64,000 nt of DNA from Bugula neritina (Eukaryota > Bryozoa > Gymnolaemata > Cheilostomatida > Bugulidae). Where the stretch lies: assembly GCA_964035545.1 (NCBI GenBank), contig CAXIUT010000183.1:1793001-1857000 (forward strand), given 5' to 3'. The notes beneath the pieces are model-generated. The model was not told the DNA's origin. It saw nothing but the letters and a program-made list of their open reading frames with translations, and did no database searches. A program made the translations under genes and the position numbers. Positions 52,647 through 64,000 of this stretch are shown piece after piece. How positions within the stretch are numbered: the stretch's first letter is position 1; each line of letters begins with the position of its first letter.

Positions 52647-53821
52647 CACTCTCTGATAGCACTTGGTTCCCTGCAAAATCGCCACCCATCCTAGACCACA
52701 GCATACTAGGTGAGAAAGTCCAAGACGAATCTCTATAATAGACAATTTGCTGCTGTCCAATGACCGCTCAGAGTGTGATACAGTGGCGACAATGTAAGAT
52801 ATTGGAAAGGAAGTCATACTAAATGTCTTGGTAGAAGAAAAGTGTAATTTGGTGACACTATAGGGCTTCTTTTCAGGATGACTATTCATACAAGCTACCA
52901 GGTTTATGCTATGTTGCTACGTTTATGCAAAGTGCTCTTCCATGACATCTGCAAGACAAAAGGCTTAGAAAACCAAGGTCAGCAATGCTATTTGCGATGT
53001 GCCTTTAACTTATGTACTTTGCCTCCTACAGATAAAGCTATTGAACAATGTCACCAGAGCACACCTCCAGAAGCCATATGAAACTGCGGCATTAAACCTA
53101 CTAGGACATTGATAGGTGAAAGGGGTCTAAGAGAATCTCTTTTCCCAAAAAGAGTAAGAAACGATGTTGTGCTTACACCAGACAGTATTATGAAGTGGAT
53201 CATTTTACTTAATTTGGTGTACATTCAATTATTCTAGTTTTTGTCGATTTTTTACAATTTAGCTGCTATTGTATATAGATTTTTGCCCCAAACTATTAAA
53301 ATTTTAACAAACAAACTAAATAATTAAGGCTTTTCCAATTATGCATGATTTGCTATGTTTTTTTCCTAATTTATCAGTACATTGAGATATTATATAGACC
53401 GTGATGGTTCACAATTCTACATTTAGCTCGTATGACATGACGCCACGCTTAAATGTTGCAGAACCTCTTCCCAGTTTTTTTGCTATCATGGTTAGAATAA
53501 GCAAATTCTATTGCTCTCTATAGTAAGTTTTCATGAATTTTGAGCAAACTTTAAAATTTTTGATCATAATCTGCTGACGTGTGCTAAATTAAGTAAAATA
53601 GCCCAAATTCATTAAATGCTTCTGTGGAATCCAACAATCATGCAAAACAACGAGATATGACTATTCTAGTACATCTATCCCATGCACAGAGTTCTGCCCT
53701 TGTGAAGCAGTAACAGGAGTGTGCTGCAATGAACTAACATTTCTAACAAATGCTAATGATAGAAAAAAATGAAAAAGGTGTTTAATATGAACATGAGCTA
53801 AAGTTTGTCACATCTGTATGG
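52647..53821. other. Unassigned interior of the 6.8-kb element
   Basis: No recognisable gene. An open frame of 67 codons at 52,878-53,081 and an antisense one at 52,614-52,889 show no family features I know; the latter overlaps the reverse transcriptase tail on the opposite strand. Confidence 0.5.
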
Positions 53822-54152
<331 letters not shown>

Positions 54153-54200
54153 ATATAATTTTTTTCTATTATGCCTATTAAATGACGATTTTTTCATAAT

Positions 54201-54343
54201 TGGCGGCCATCTTAGATTTCTCGAAATGCTCAAGGGTGGTGGGTCCACACTCACCTGGAAACATTTACCTGGACCCTCAAGATAAATAATCAAGAGAGAA
54301 AAAAACTTTATCCGAGATTGCGAACCTAACCCCCAGTTCTGCC
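54201..54343 (-). repeat. Inner inverted repeat, right arm
   Basis: The reverse complement of this segment carries TTAGGTTCGCA, GGATAAAGTTTTTTTCTC, GTAAATGTTTCCAGGT, CCCTTGAGCATTT and AAGATGGCCGCC in the same order as 50,189-50,341. The element's outer right end lies 2.3 kb further on, whereas the left arms are only about 80 bases apart. Extra DNA has therefore been added to the right side. Confidence 0.85.
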
Positions 54344-56429
54344 AGACTATTATACTTCACAAGTGCTAGACTGCCAGTGCTGATGGCTCAAAAGATAAAT
54401 GTTATAAACTGTCAGCTAAAACCCAATCTTGTATTCCTAGGTTGGTTGGCCTTAATAAAACAATTGTCAAATCATGAAATCAAGTTTTAGGAATCTACTC
54501 TATTCTAACCTGCTGCCTAGCTAGTTTTATTTTCTTATCATAATATTTGATGTATAATTACAGAATTTGTGATACACTTTTTGGCAACCATACGAGTTAT
54601 AAAATGCAATAATGGTACTTATAATATTATACTACTATTCATATAATAATATATTATATAGTATTATGTGTGTTTTTATTATATTGCATAACATATATCG
54701 TATTATTGTTATTGTACAAACAAGTGCAATTAACCTAGTTTTCAAAATGTACCTCTAAATTATTAGAATAGGCCTATTAGTTTAGATATTTTCATGGTTT
54801 GTTAGCTTAACCTAAAAAATAGGCTGTATTCCCAAAGTAAAGGGTGTTGAACTATGAACTATAATAGATTAGCTACTCTGCTACCAATTGTGCCAGTATA
54901 ATATATGGCTAGCTGTAATGCTTTGTCTCCGGTGGCTGGCTGCAATATGATTTAACTTGGCCAACTTACAAGAATTTAAAATTGGCGCAATTATTCAAAG
55001 GGTTACATACAGCACAGAGCTAGCTGTGATAGTAACCTTGCTATTATCAGTATTTATTACAACTGCCAGCATATAAGCTGCATTGTAGAATACCGTTGGG
55101 GTAGGCTACCAACACCAAATTTTGCTTCATATTATACCTTAAACACAATACAGCAACATACTTTTTAGTTTCAAATTACATTGCCATCCTTGCAGGAGCT
55201 GTGGGCTTCATAAAGATTCATATGTTTAGAGAGTTATGCTATAGGCCCTAACTGTGCTAGTGTATGAAGTAAATACCACACTATTGCCAAAGTTTACTTC
55301 AGGTATGTTGTTTTCCAAAAACTAAGTATTGTCCATCACTCTTTTGCATACAAATACTTATGTAATAGCATACAGTTTAAGGTTTATTTTTGAGCACATC
55401 TGCAAACTCTACAATATTAGGCAAGAGCATGCTTTACCAGTTTATTTCAGACCTGTTTTTGTAGCTAGTAATACGCAAGCTACTTATTTTTCAACTTTTG
55501 GGTTATTTGTTCAAAACCATTAGCTTTGCTAGTAACCTGAAGCTATTGCAACAGTTTGTGAAAATAGCTAGCTGCTGCTAGTCAAATTGAATTGACAGCC
55601 TAATAATTACAACCCATTTGAGGCTTCACATATTTATATGATCATAGTTACTCATATAGTGCACCCATCTACAATGACAGTGTGGTCCGAAAATAAGAGG
55701 CGCCTGCGATAAATTGGTAGAGCATGAACCAAACCCATTTTGTGGCAATTTTTTTTTAGAAACTTATGGAAATCCTACGCATGTTTAATAAATATGGCTA
55801 TAGCTGTAGCATCTCTTCAGCTTTTGAAACATTATTCAACAGTGGGGCAACATACATGCATACTAATTAGATACTGCACACTAAGCTAAACTTTAAATTG
55901 ATTTTATAGAATACAGTGCACTTAGAATAATTATATGTGAATTAGAGAAACTGAAAGTAAACCTGCTGGACTATAAACAGACTTTTACTGACAAGACTGG
56001 AAAGTGAAGTGAGGTGATTTAGCTAAAATTAACTCTGCCAAACAAGCAAAGAATTATGCTGTGCTGATGCATTTTCAATAGATTGTAACATAGTGAGAAG
56101 ATGCAGATAATTGCTAATGTAAAATGGGGAACATTATATTGGCAGACACCCAATAGATTGTCAATTTATGCGAGAGGGTACTGTGTTATTGTGATAGCGT
56201 GCAGAGCGGCAGACGTACTAGGAACGTTATAATTAGTCACAGGAGCGTAGCTAGAACCACCATATCAAGAATTTAGATAATTGCAGTGAAACTTGCAAAA
56301 TAGTGTATGTTTTGACTAAATTGTGAAGAGCATAAACAGAACTTTAAAAAACAAAGAAAGTATATTAGAAAAAACATCTCAAGGAATGTCAAGTTTAAAT
56401 TTCAAACTTTATAAAATTAATCCCCTATG
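54344..56429. other. About 2.1 kb of extra DNA between right-arm repeats
   Basis: This AT-rich stretch has no counterpart between the left inner and outer repeats. I find no credible gene; the longest frame, 64 codons at 55,329-55,523, resembles nothing I know. A possible Tc1/mariner-like end sits at 55,678. The simplest reading is a secondary insertion into the right arm, now without clear borders. Confidence 0.5.
55678..55760 (+). repeat. Possible Tc1/mariner-like terminal sequence
   Basis: CAGTGTGGTCCGAAAATAAG and the following bases look like a terminal repeat of the Tc1/mariner type, which typically begins CAGTG after a TA. Here the preceding bases are GA, not TA, and no opposite end was found. 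Low confidence. Confidence 0.2.
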
Positions 56430-56666
56430 CCGCAGCAGTGGAACGTGAAGGGTGTAAAATTCTACTCATTATGCAACAACTTTTTCAAAAAATCTTTTTG
56501 GAAAAACTAAAAAAAATATATGAAAGAGGAATGTAAGAGCTATCTTTTCATATATAATTTGTTAATGTGAGACAAAAACTGTTCGAGCTGTCCCCTGAAA
56601 ACCGTTTATATATAACATAAAGAAGTGCCTGAATCTGGAAAGTAATATGACCTTAAACTAACTGTG
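56430..56666 (-). repeat. Right outer terminal inverted repeat of the 6.8-kb element
   Basis: The reverse complement begins CACAGTTAGTTTAAGGTCAT, identical to the left terminus over 20 bases. It then shows spaced matches (TATATAAAC, GCTCGAACAG, ATGAAAAGATA). Satellite sequence resumes immediately at 56,667. Confidence 0.8.
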
Positions 56667-59344
56667 ACATACTCAAATATACTGTAACATACTGATATAC
56701 ACTGTAACATACTGAAATAAACTGTAACATACTAGAAGTTACTGTGAAGAACTGAAATTTATTGCAACATACTCGAACATACTCTAACATACTGAAATAT
56801 ACCGTAACATACTAAACTATGCTGTAACATACTTAAATATACTGCAACATACTGGAATATACCGTAACAAACTGAAACATACTGTAACACACTTAAATAA
56901 ACTTCAACATACTGAAATATACTGAAACATACTAAAATATACTGTAGCATACTGAAAAATACTGTAAAATACTGAAATATAGTGTAACATATTGAAATGT
57001 ACTGCAACATTCTGAAATATAATGTAACAAACTGAAATATACCGTAACATATTCAAATATACTGTAACATACTGAAGTATACTGAAACATACTCAAATAG
57101 ACCAAAACATACTGGATTATACTGTAACATACTGAAATAAACTGTAACATACTGATATATACTGTAACATAATGAAATATATTGCAATCTACTGATATAT
57201 ACTGTAACATACTGAAAATATACTGTAACATACTGAAATAAACTGTAACATACTGAAATATACCGCAACACACTGATGTATACTGCAACATTCTGATATA
57301 TACTGCAACATACTAAAATATACTGTAACATACTGAAATATACTGTAACATACTGAAATAACCTGCAACATACTGATATATATTGTAGCATACTGAAATA
57401 TACTGTAACATGCTGAAAAGTACTGTGACATGCTGGAAAATACTGTAGCATACTGAAATATACTGTAACATACTCAAATATACTGTAACATAACGAAATA
57501 TATTGTAACATACTGAAATGTACTGTAAAATACCGATATATGTTGTAACATACTGAAATAGACATTAACATATTGAAGTATATTATATTATACTAATTTA
57601 TACTGTAACATATTTGAGTATACTGTGACATACTGAAATATACTACAATTTGCTAAAATATACTGCAACATACTGGAATATACTGCAAAATACTGAAATA
57701 TACTGCAAAATACTAAAATATACTACAACATGCTGAAATATACTGCAACATACTGAAATATACTGCAACATACTGAAATACACGGCAACGTACTGAAATA
57801 TACTGAATTATACTGATATTTACTGCAACATACTAATATATACTGCAACATACTAAAATACATTGTAACATGCTGAAATATACTCCAACATATAATGTAG
57901 TAGACAAAAATATATTATAATGAATTGCAATATACTGTAGTACAATGTTATGAAGTGTAGTATACTGTAATACAACGTAACACATTGTCAAAATCTTTGA
58001 TATGTAGTATACTGCCATACACTTTCAAAAACTGTAATACATTGTAATAGACCGAAATAATGTAATGTAAAAAAGTTGTTTTTTACTGAAACATACTGCG
58101 ATAAACAGTAATATACTGCAAAACATTATTATAGACTGAAATATACTGTAATCCATTTTTTATACTGAAACATACTGTCAAAAGTTTTAATTCATATTGA
58201 TGAGATGTAGTCGACTAAACTACACTCTCATAAATTGTAACATACTAAAACATAATGTAATACATTGCAATGCAGCGTAATACATTGTGAAAGATTGAAA
58301 GATACTGTAACACATATATTACACTGTAATACATTGTAATAGACAAAAATGCACTTCAATACAGTGTAATATACTGGAAAACACTATATTCTGTTTTAAT
58401 ACACCGCAACAGGTTGTAATAGACTGAAGTATACTGTGAAGTACCTAAATACACTGTAATATACTCTAATGCAATGTAATACCTTGACAAGATTTGTGAT
58501 ATTCAGTAATATACCGTAATGCACTTTCATATAAACTGTAATATACTGTAATATACTGATAGATACTGTAATTCACTATATCGCACTGCATAGTACATAA
58601 ACGCACTATTATAGACTGTAATACAATTTTATACGCTGTAATACGCTGCACTAAATTCTAACACATTATAATACACTGAAACAGGCTTCGATAATACATT
58701 ATTATACACTGAGATATACAGCAATATATCGTTTTATACTGAAACATACTTCAATAAGTTTTAATACAACATAATACATTGTAATAAACTGAAATGTACC
58801 TACTGCAAAATATTATATTATACTGAAACATACTGTGATTTACTGTACCAAATCATAAATTACTGAAAACCACTCAAATGGACTGGTTTACAATGTTATA
58901 CGCTGTGATATGCTGTAATACACTGTAATAGAATGTCAAAATTTTTAATACCCTATAATATACCATGATACACTTTCGCAAACTGTAACACATTACAATA
59001 AACTAAAATATACTGTCATAAATTGTACTATATATTGAAACAAATTATAATGAGTTTTAATACACTGTAATACATTGTACTAGACTGAAATATACTGTAA
59101 TACATTGTAAGATACTGAAACATACTGTAACATACAGTAACACACTGTAAAATACCTAACAACACTGCAATAGAGTGTACTATGCTTTTACACACTGTAA
59201 TACACTGTAGTACAGTGTATTATACTGAAATACACTGTAATACTGTGTAATATACAGAAACATACTGCAATAAACGTCAATGCTCTGTAATACATTACTG
59301 TACACTAAAATATACTCTAATACACTGTTTTATACTGAGACACA
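56667..59344. repeat. Strongly diverged sat1, drifting to a 10-bp repeat
   Basis: Immediately after the transposon the array reads ACTGAAATATACTGTAACAT with many substitutions. Beyond about 57,890 the dominant form becomes ACTGTAATACATTGTAATAG, with many 1-2-base indels, so the 20-base register is lost and only an approximate 10-base periodicity remains. Minus-strand frames are correspondingly shorter. Confidence 0.85.
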
Positions 59345-61104
59345 CGGTGCTGTGAAAAAGTTTAAGAAGGCCTCATTGTTTTTCATAATAGCAAAATTCC
59401 AAGCTAATTTTAGGACATAACAAAAGTATTTCATAGGCATGATGCTTATCAAAATAATCCTTAAGACCTTCTCTTTTTATTTATATATATTATTAATGTC
59501 TCTTATCACTTCAATTCATAATGTCAGTAAAACAATGAGATACTGTACATATATGGGAATTATTCGATGTTCTCACAATCTGTGTGTACTGTAGGAAATC
59601 AAAATAGTTCACTTGAAATATAGAAAAATGTTATATTTAATTTGTTATACACATTTTAGCAGCATTGCAACACCCAGTGCTTTAAACTTAAGTATCAATG
59701 TTTTTTTGGCCAGTCTATATTCTCAATCACAAGTTAGCAGCGACGAGGCATCGTCTCGTACAGCCTCTCTAACTTGTTTTCAGTCACGACATGATGCCAT
59801 GCATGAATTACAGGCTCTATGAGTGTCACCTTAATTGTTTTCTTCTGTAAAAAGGCTATTTTAGCCATTCTTGACCATGAATTTTTTATTGGGTTTAAGT
59901 CCCGGCAATGTGCTGGCCAGTTAAGTGTCGAGACCCTCTGCCTTTTCATCCACTCTTCAAAAGTGTTTGCCCAATAGCATGGTGCATTGTCACCTTCAAA
60001 TAAGTTAATTTCATTTAAAAAGAGTTTTTTTAGGTTGGAAGAAGTTTAGCATTGAGATTCTCTATATACTTTTGGGCAGTAACATCATTCCAGAGCAAAT
60101 ACTGAGTCAACCTACACATTTCGATGCTATACAACTCCAGAACATAACACCAATAGGGCGCCTAATTTTTCGAAAAATACATTAGGGGTTATATTCCTCA
60201 TAATGGTATCTTTTAACAAAACAGTTTCCAGCATGATTGTTCACATTAAATGTGGATTCATCTGAAATAATATTTTTTTTAATCATTCACTATTTAACTA
60301 CCATGCTCCTTGGCCCACCGTAGCCGGTTTTTTGCTACTTCTCAGCTTCCTTCTTGCTTTGCAGCCACGTAGATCCTGGCTCAGCAATCTTCACTTTATC
60401 TGGGATGTCGAAGCTGCTGTTCCTGCTGTTTCTGAGCATTCTTTGCCAACTCAGAATTTGTTTTATGACGATCTTTTTTGCTGATCCTAATGAGAACAGC
60501 TTGTCATCTCACGGTGTGCTTTTTCTTGGTTGCCTAACTTGAGGTCGATCTGCTACACTGCCAGTCTCCATAAATTTCTTGATAATTTGATGTAGAGTTG
60601 TCTTTGCTTTGCCAAACTATTCAGATAGTTTCCCATCTAAATAACCTCCGTTATGCAAGAAAATTATTACAAACCTTGCTTTTGAAGTAAGATTTACAGC
60701 TCTCATTTTGTCTATGCGCAGCACCTAAGTGGACACCATGTAAAAGCTTATAACTAAATAACAGATTTCAAATTATAAAAGAAGGTCATACTTTATTATA
60801 TCATGATGCCATGCACGAAGTCAAATTTTACTGTTTAGCCTTTTGTGATTATCAGAAGCAATAAATTTTGGAAACATAAAAACATAAGAATTGCACTTTC
60901 CAAGCTGCTTGTGTAGCTAGCCCGAAACTGGGTAGAAGAAATTACAGCAGTGAGAATTTATAAATTGTAAATTTTAGTGCACATTCTAAGGGCCGTTTTG
61001 ATATATGGAATTTGCAAGAAAATATCAAGAGCTTCCAAGAAATGCCCATTAAACAAGATACATATAATTTTCTGCAAGCGTCCTTAAACTTTTTCACAAC
61101 AATG
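59345..61104 (-). mobile_element. Dead Tc1-family DNA transposon (1.76 kb)
   Basis: Inverted ends share TGTGAAAAAGTTTAAG: the left reads CGGTGCTGTGAAAAAGTTTAAG from 59,345, and the right reverse complement reads CATTGTTGTGAAAAAGTTTAAG ending at 61,104. The right flank is TA; the left is CA, consistent with a TA target duplication with one mutation. The length and the DD34-spaced transposase remnant match Tc1. The transposase runs on the minus strand and is riddled with stops and shifts. Confidence 0.85.
59734..60706 (-). pseudogene. Tc1 transposase remnant, catalytic Glu replaced by Lys
   Basis: Reading the minus strand from an ATG at 60,706, the N-terminal DNA-binding region is recognisable by LTSKARFVIIFLHNGG, then TTLHQIIKKFMETGSVADRP and RKSTP. 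This is the paired helix-turn-helix arrangement of Tc1 transposases, with stops after LDGKLSE and after RKSTP. The catalytic core survives in part: EGDNAPCYWA holds the second aspartate, and after 34 residues comes LNWPAHCRDLNPIKNSW, where family members have DLNPIEN. The third catalytic residue is therefore Lys instead of Glu, which alone would abolish activity. The C terminus ETMPRRC matches the usual SMPRRC motif. The span, about 324 codons, is close to the family norm of about 340. Confidence 0.85.
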
Positions 61105-61404
61105 TATTGTAAAAAGCTTTCTTACATTGTAATACATTGTAATAGACATTGTAACAAACTGAAACATACTGTATAAGTTTTTAGTACAATGTAATAGATT
61201 GTAAAAGACTGAAATATATTGTAACACTTTGTGATTAACTGAATAATATAATAAAAGACTCCAAGACACTATAAAATACTCAAGTATTCTGTAATAGACT
61301 GTAGTACAATGTTATAGAGTGTAGTATACTGTAATAATGTGTAATACATTGTAAAAACATGTCATATACAGCAATATACTGCCATACATTTTCATAAACT
61401 GTAA
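61105..61404. repeat. Diverged sat1 between the Tc1 element and LINE fragment
   Basis: Short satellite stretch of the ACATTGTAATAGACATTGTAAC type, continuing the array interrupted by the Tc1 element. Confidence 0.8.
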
Positions 61405-62284
61405 TCTCCACTATTGTTTTCTATCTACACTAATAGGATTACCTCAAGCCAGAGCAACATCACTGTAATTAAATATGCAGATGACACTTGCATTATTGGC
61501 TGCATTAGCAAACAGTCTGATCTAAATATTTACTTTGACAAGATTAAAAAAAATTCTAAGCGATGTGATGATTTAAATATAATATTATTAAACCCTAGCA
61601 AGACTCAAGAAGTGATGTTCTCAACCCAACTTGCTAAACCTCATACCCCTACTCTTGTATTGAATGGAACAAACATTGTATTGTCTAAAAAAGTGAGATA
61701 TCTTGGCGTGTTAGTGGATCAGAATTTGAGATTTCATGAACATGTACAATCAGTTGTTACAACAGTATCAAGAAGAATGTATATTGTGAAGAATTTTTGT
61801 ATCTTAGCTCTAAACCTCTAGCAAACATGTTATTCAAAAGTTTCATCATGTCCCGCATCGCCTATTGTCTACCTACTATTTTTACTTGTTTCTATGCCAG
61901 TGATAAAAAGGCTATTTGAAGGATTTTCAAAGATTGCTCAAAACTTGGGATTAAGTATCTAAACATTGATTTGCACATTCAGAAACTCACTAAAGAACTT
62001 GCCATCAAATATATAATAGACAATGACCTTTTCATCAATAACTTTCTGAGTCAATGCCCTTCTGGAAGATATTGAACTATCAAATATAGAGGGGCATGGG
62101 GCAGAGATAGCTTCTTGCGACATCTTGTAAATACTTTAAACGAGCTTTTATTTTAAATAGTCTGATAGAGTTTTGACTTTTTCTCTTAATTTTGTTCTTG
62201 CCTAGTTATGTTATAATCAGTATTTACACTGAATTTTGCAACGTGTTGTCATGTTTGTGATATGTAATAAATCAATCAATCAAT
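61405..62284 (+). mobile_element. 5'-truncated LINE 3' end with (AATC)n tail
   Basis: Satellite is interrupted at about 61,405 by a segment coding for the end of a reverse transcriptase palm domain, followed by a 3' region ending AATAAATCAATCAATCAAT at 62,267-62,284. The tetranucleotide tail marks the 3' end of a LINE on the plus strand. About 880 bases remain of what would be several kilobases, the usual result of 5' truncation. Satellite resumes directly. Confidence 0.8.
61414..62156 (+). pseudogene. Reverse transcriptase fragment (L2/Rex1-like), frameshifted
   Basis: The frame opens with FSIYTNRITSS and VIKYADDTCIIG, which is the catalytic YADD motif of the palm. LNPSKTQEVMFS and VRYLGVLVDQNLRFHEHVQS follow, as in L2, Rex1 and related LINEs. 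It breaks at about 61,800: the current frame stops after LALNL, whereas the other frame continues with KPLANMLFKSF and SRIAYCLPTIF. Two further TGA stops (after SDKKAI and after PSGRY) and a final TAA at 62,154-62,156 follow. The first catalytic aspartate block and the endonuclease are absent. It is unrelated to the intact LINE at 43,421 beyond the family level. Confidence 0.78.
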
Positions 62285-64000
62285 ACATTGTAATAGACTG
62301 AAATATACTGTGATATATTTCAATATACTGAAACGTAAGGTAATATAAGTTTTAATACAATATATTACATTGTATTAACCTAAGAAATACTGTGCTACAT
62401 TGTATCATAATGAAACATGCTATAAAATATTATATCACACTGCAACGTACTGAAGCACACTATAATATTCTCTAGTACAATGCTATATGCTGTAATATGC
62501 TGTAATACACTGTAATTTACTTTCAAAAACTGTGATACACTGCAATATACTGCAACACAATCTCTGAAACTGTATTGCAATTGAACATACAGAAACATAC
62601 TATAATAACTTTAAAAAAACTGTAATACATTGTAATAAACTTTATTATTTTCTAATACACTGCAATACAATATAATGGGCTGAACTAAAGCGTAATACAG
62701 TGCGGTATGCTGAAACATACAGCAATAAGTTGTAATACACAGCAACACGTTGTAATAGAATTAAATATACTGTATTATAATGTAATAAACTGAAACATAC
62801 TATAGAGCAATATAAAACACTGTAAAGTACATAAACACATTATTATTATAAACTGTAGTACAACTTTATACCATGTAATATGCTGCAATACACATGTGAT
62901 ACATTGTCAAAAATTGTGATAACACTGTTAAATGCTACAACACACTTTCAAAAGCTGTAATACATTTTAATAGACAGAAAAAATTGGTAATAATCGTAAT
63001 ACGCTGTAATGCATTGTAATAGACGGAACTACACTGTAATACTGTGTGATATACAGAAACCTTCTTCAATAATTTGTAATACATTTTAATACATTGTTAT
63101 GCACTGAAACATACTGTAATACATTTTGAATACTGAAACATACTGTAAAAAGTTTTAGTACACCGTAATACCATGTAATAGACATCGTAACCTAAAGAAA
63201 CATGCGGTAATAAGGTTAAGTACAATGTAATACATTGTAAAAGACTGAAACTATTGTAATACATTGTAATATACTGAATCATACTATAAAAGATTGTAAG
63301 ACTTTGTACAATACTTAAATATACTGTAATAGACTGTAGTACAATGCTATACAGTGTAATATACTACTGTATAATGAAGTGTTATACAATGTAAATACAT
63401 ATTATATACAGCAACATACTGCAATACACTTTCATGAACTGCAACACATTGTAATAGACTGAAATACACTGTAATACATTTTAATATACTGAAACATACA
63501 GTAAGGAAATCTATTAGACTGCATGACTTTGTAACAGACTTTAATATTTTGTAATATACTGCAATACATGGTAATAGACTGAAATATGCTGTATTATATT
63601 GTTTTATATTGAAACATACTGTAAAACATAATAACATCCTGTACAGTACTGAAACACGCTATAATAATATATTGTAGTACAATGTTATATTTTGTAGCAT
63701 GCTGTAATAAACTGTGATACATTGTAAAAAACTGTGGTACACTGTAATATACTGCAATACACTCTCTAGAACTGTAATTCATTGTAATAGAAAGACATCT
63801 ACTGTAAAACATATAGAGCACTCTAACACATTGCAATACACTGAAATATGCTGTAATACATATATCGCATTGTAATAAATTGTAATAGACTAAAATAATT
63901 TGTAATACACTGAAATGCATTGTAGCAGACTGAAACACAGTGCCATAAAGTGTAACATACTGAAACGTACTATAATACACCGTGATAGAGTGAAATATGT
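62285..64000. repeat. Most degenerate satellite section
   Basis: The sequence to the end of the window is ACTGTAATACACTGTAATATACTGAAACATACTG in heavily mutated form, with frequent indels and a loose 10-base period. No gene or element is seen. Confidence 0.8.

Noticed and set aside
52263-52889. Two minus-strand frames of 74 and 91 codons
   Set aside because: They are antisense to the RTE-like fragment and its downstream region and show no independent features.
59613-60542. Plus-strand frames of 62-69 codons within the Tc1 element
   Set aside because: They are antisense shadows of the transposase remnant.

Overview
The window reads as a repeat-dominated, AT-rich piece of a eukaryotic, almost certainly metazoan, genome. 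It holds no operons, no rRNA or tRNA that I can recognise, and no host protein-coding gene that I can support. Its recognisable coding matter all comes from mobile elements: a jockey/CR1-type LINE, a second LINE 3' end, a short RTE-like reverse transcriptase tail, a dead Tc1 transposase and a decayed repetitive-family gene. This points to an invertebrate-like animal genome; I cannot name the species from sequence alone.

Layout. Positions 1-40,237 are one uninterrupted satellite with a 20-bp monomer (consensus CATACTGAAATACACTGCAA), itself a dimer of two related 10-mers. The array is organised in nested higher-order repeats (HORs): two clean 4,626-bp copies, then longer mosaic versions to about 28.9 kb, then a section with a 1,000-bp repeat, then three copies of an 1,803-bp HOR, then two copies of a roughly 1.8-kb HOR. 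From 40,988 to 42,655 the satellite continues. At about 42,656 it flips strand, grades into a diverged sister satellite (20-bp subunits, 127-149-bp higher units), and flips back at about 48,662. To the right of 48,662 the satellite is increasingly degenerate and approaches a plain 10-bp repeat.

Mobile elements sit inside this satellite. There are two copies of a ~750-bp MITE-like element (40,238-40,987; 46,751-47,507); a nearly complete LINE with an open 912-codon frame on the minus strand (43,243-46,187); a 6.8-kb element (49,869-56,666) whose terminal inverted repeats resemble those of the MITEs; a 1.76-kb dead Tc1 element (59,345-61,104); and a 3' LINE fragment (61,405-62,284). Because the surrounding satellite shows what each target looked like before insertion, 2-bp target-site duplications can be read for the three CACAG-ended elements (AA, TT and AC). 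This suggests one CACTA/EnSpm-like family of non-autonomous and larger elements.

How the parts relate: the satellite is the substrate, and unequal exchange has homogenised it strongly on the left and much less on the right. Transposons have landed only where the array is older or rearranged; the first 40 kb contain none. The many minus-strand open frames across the satellite are a consequence of its monomer, which has no stop in any of the three frames on that strand. They are not annotated as genes.
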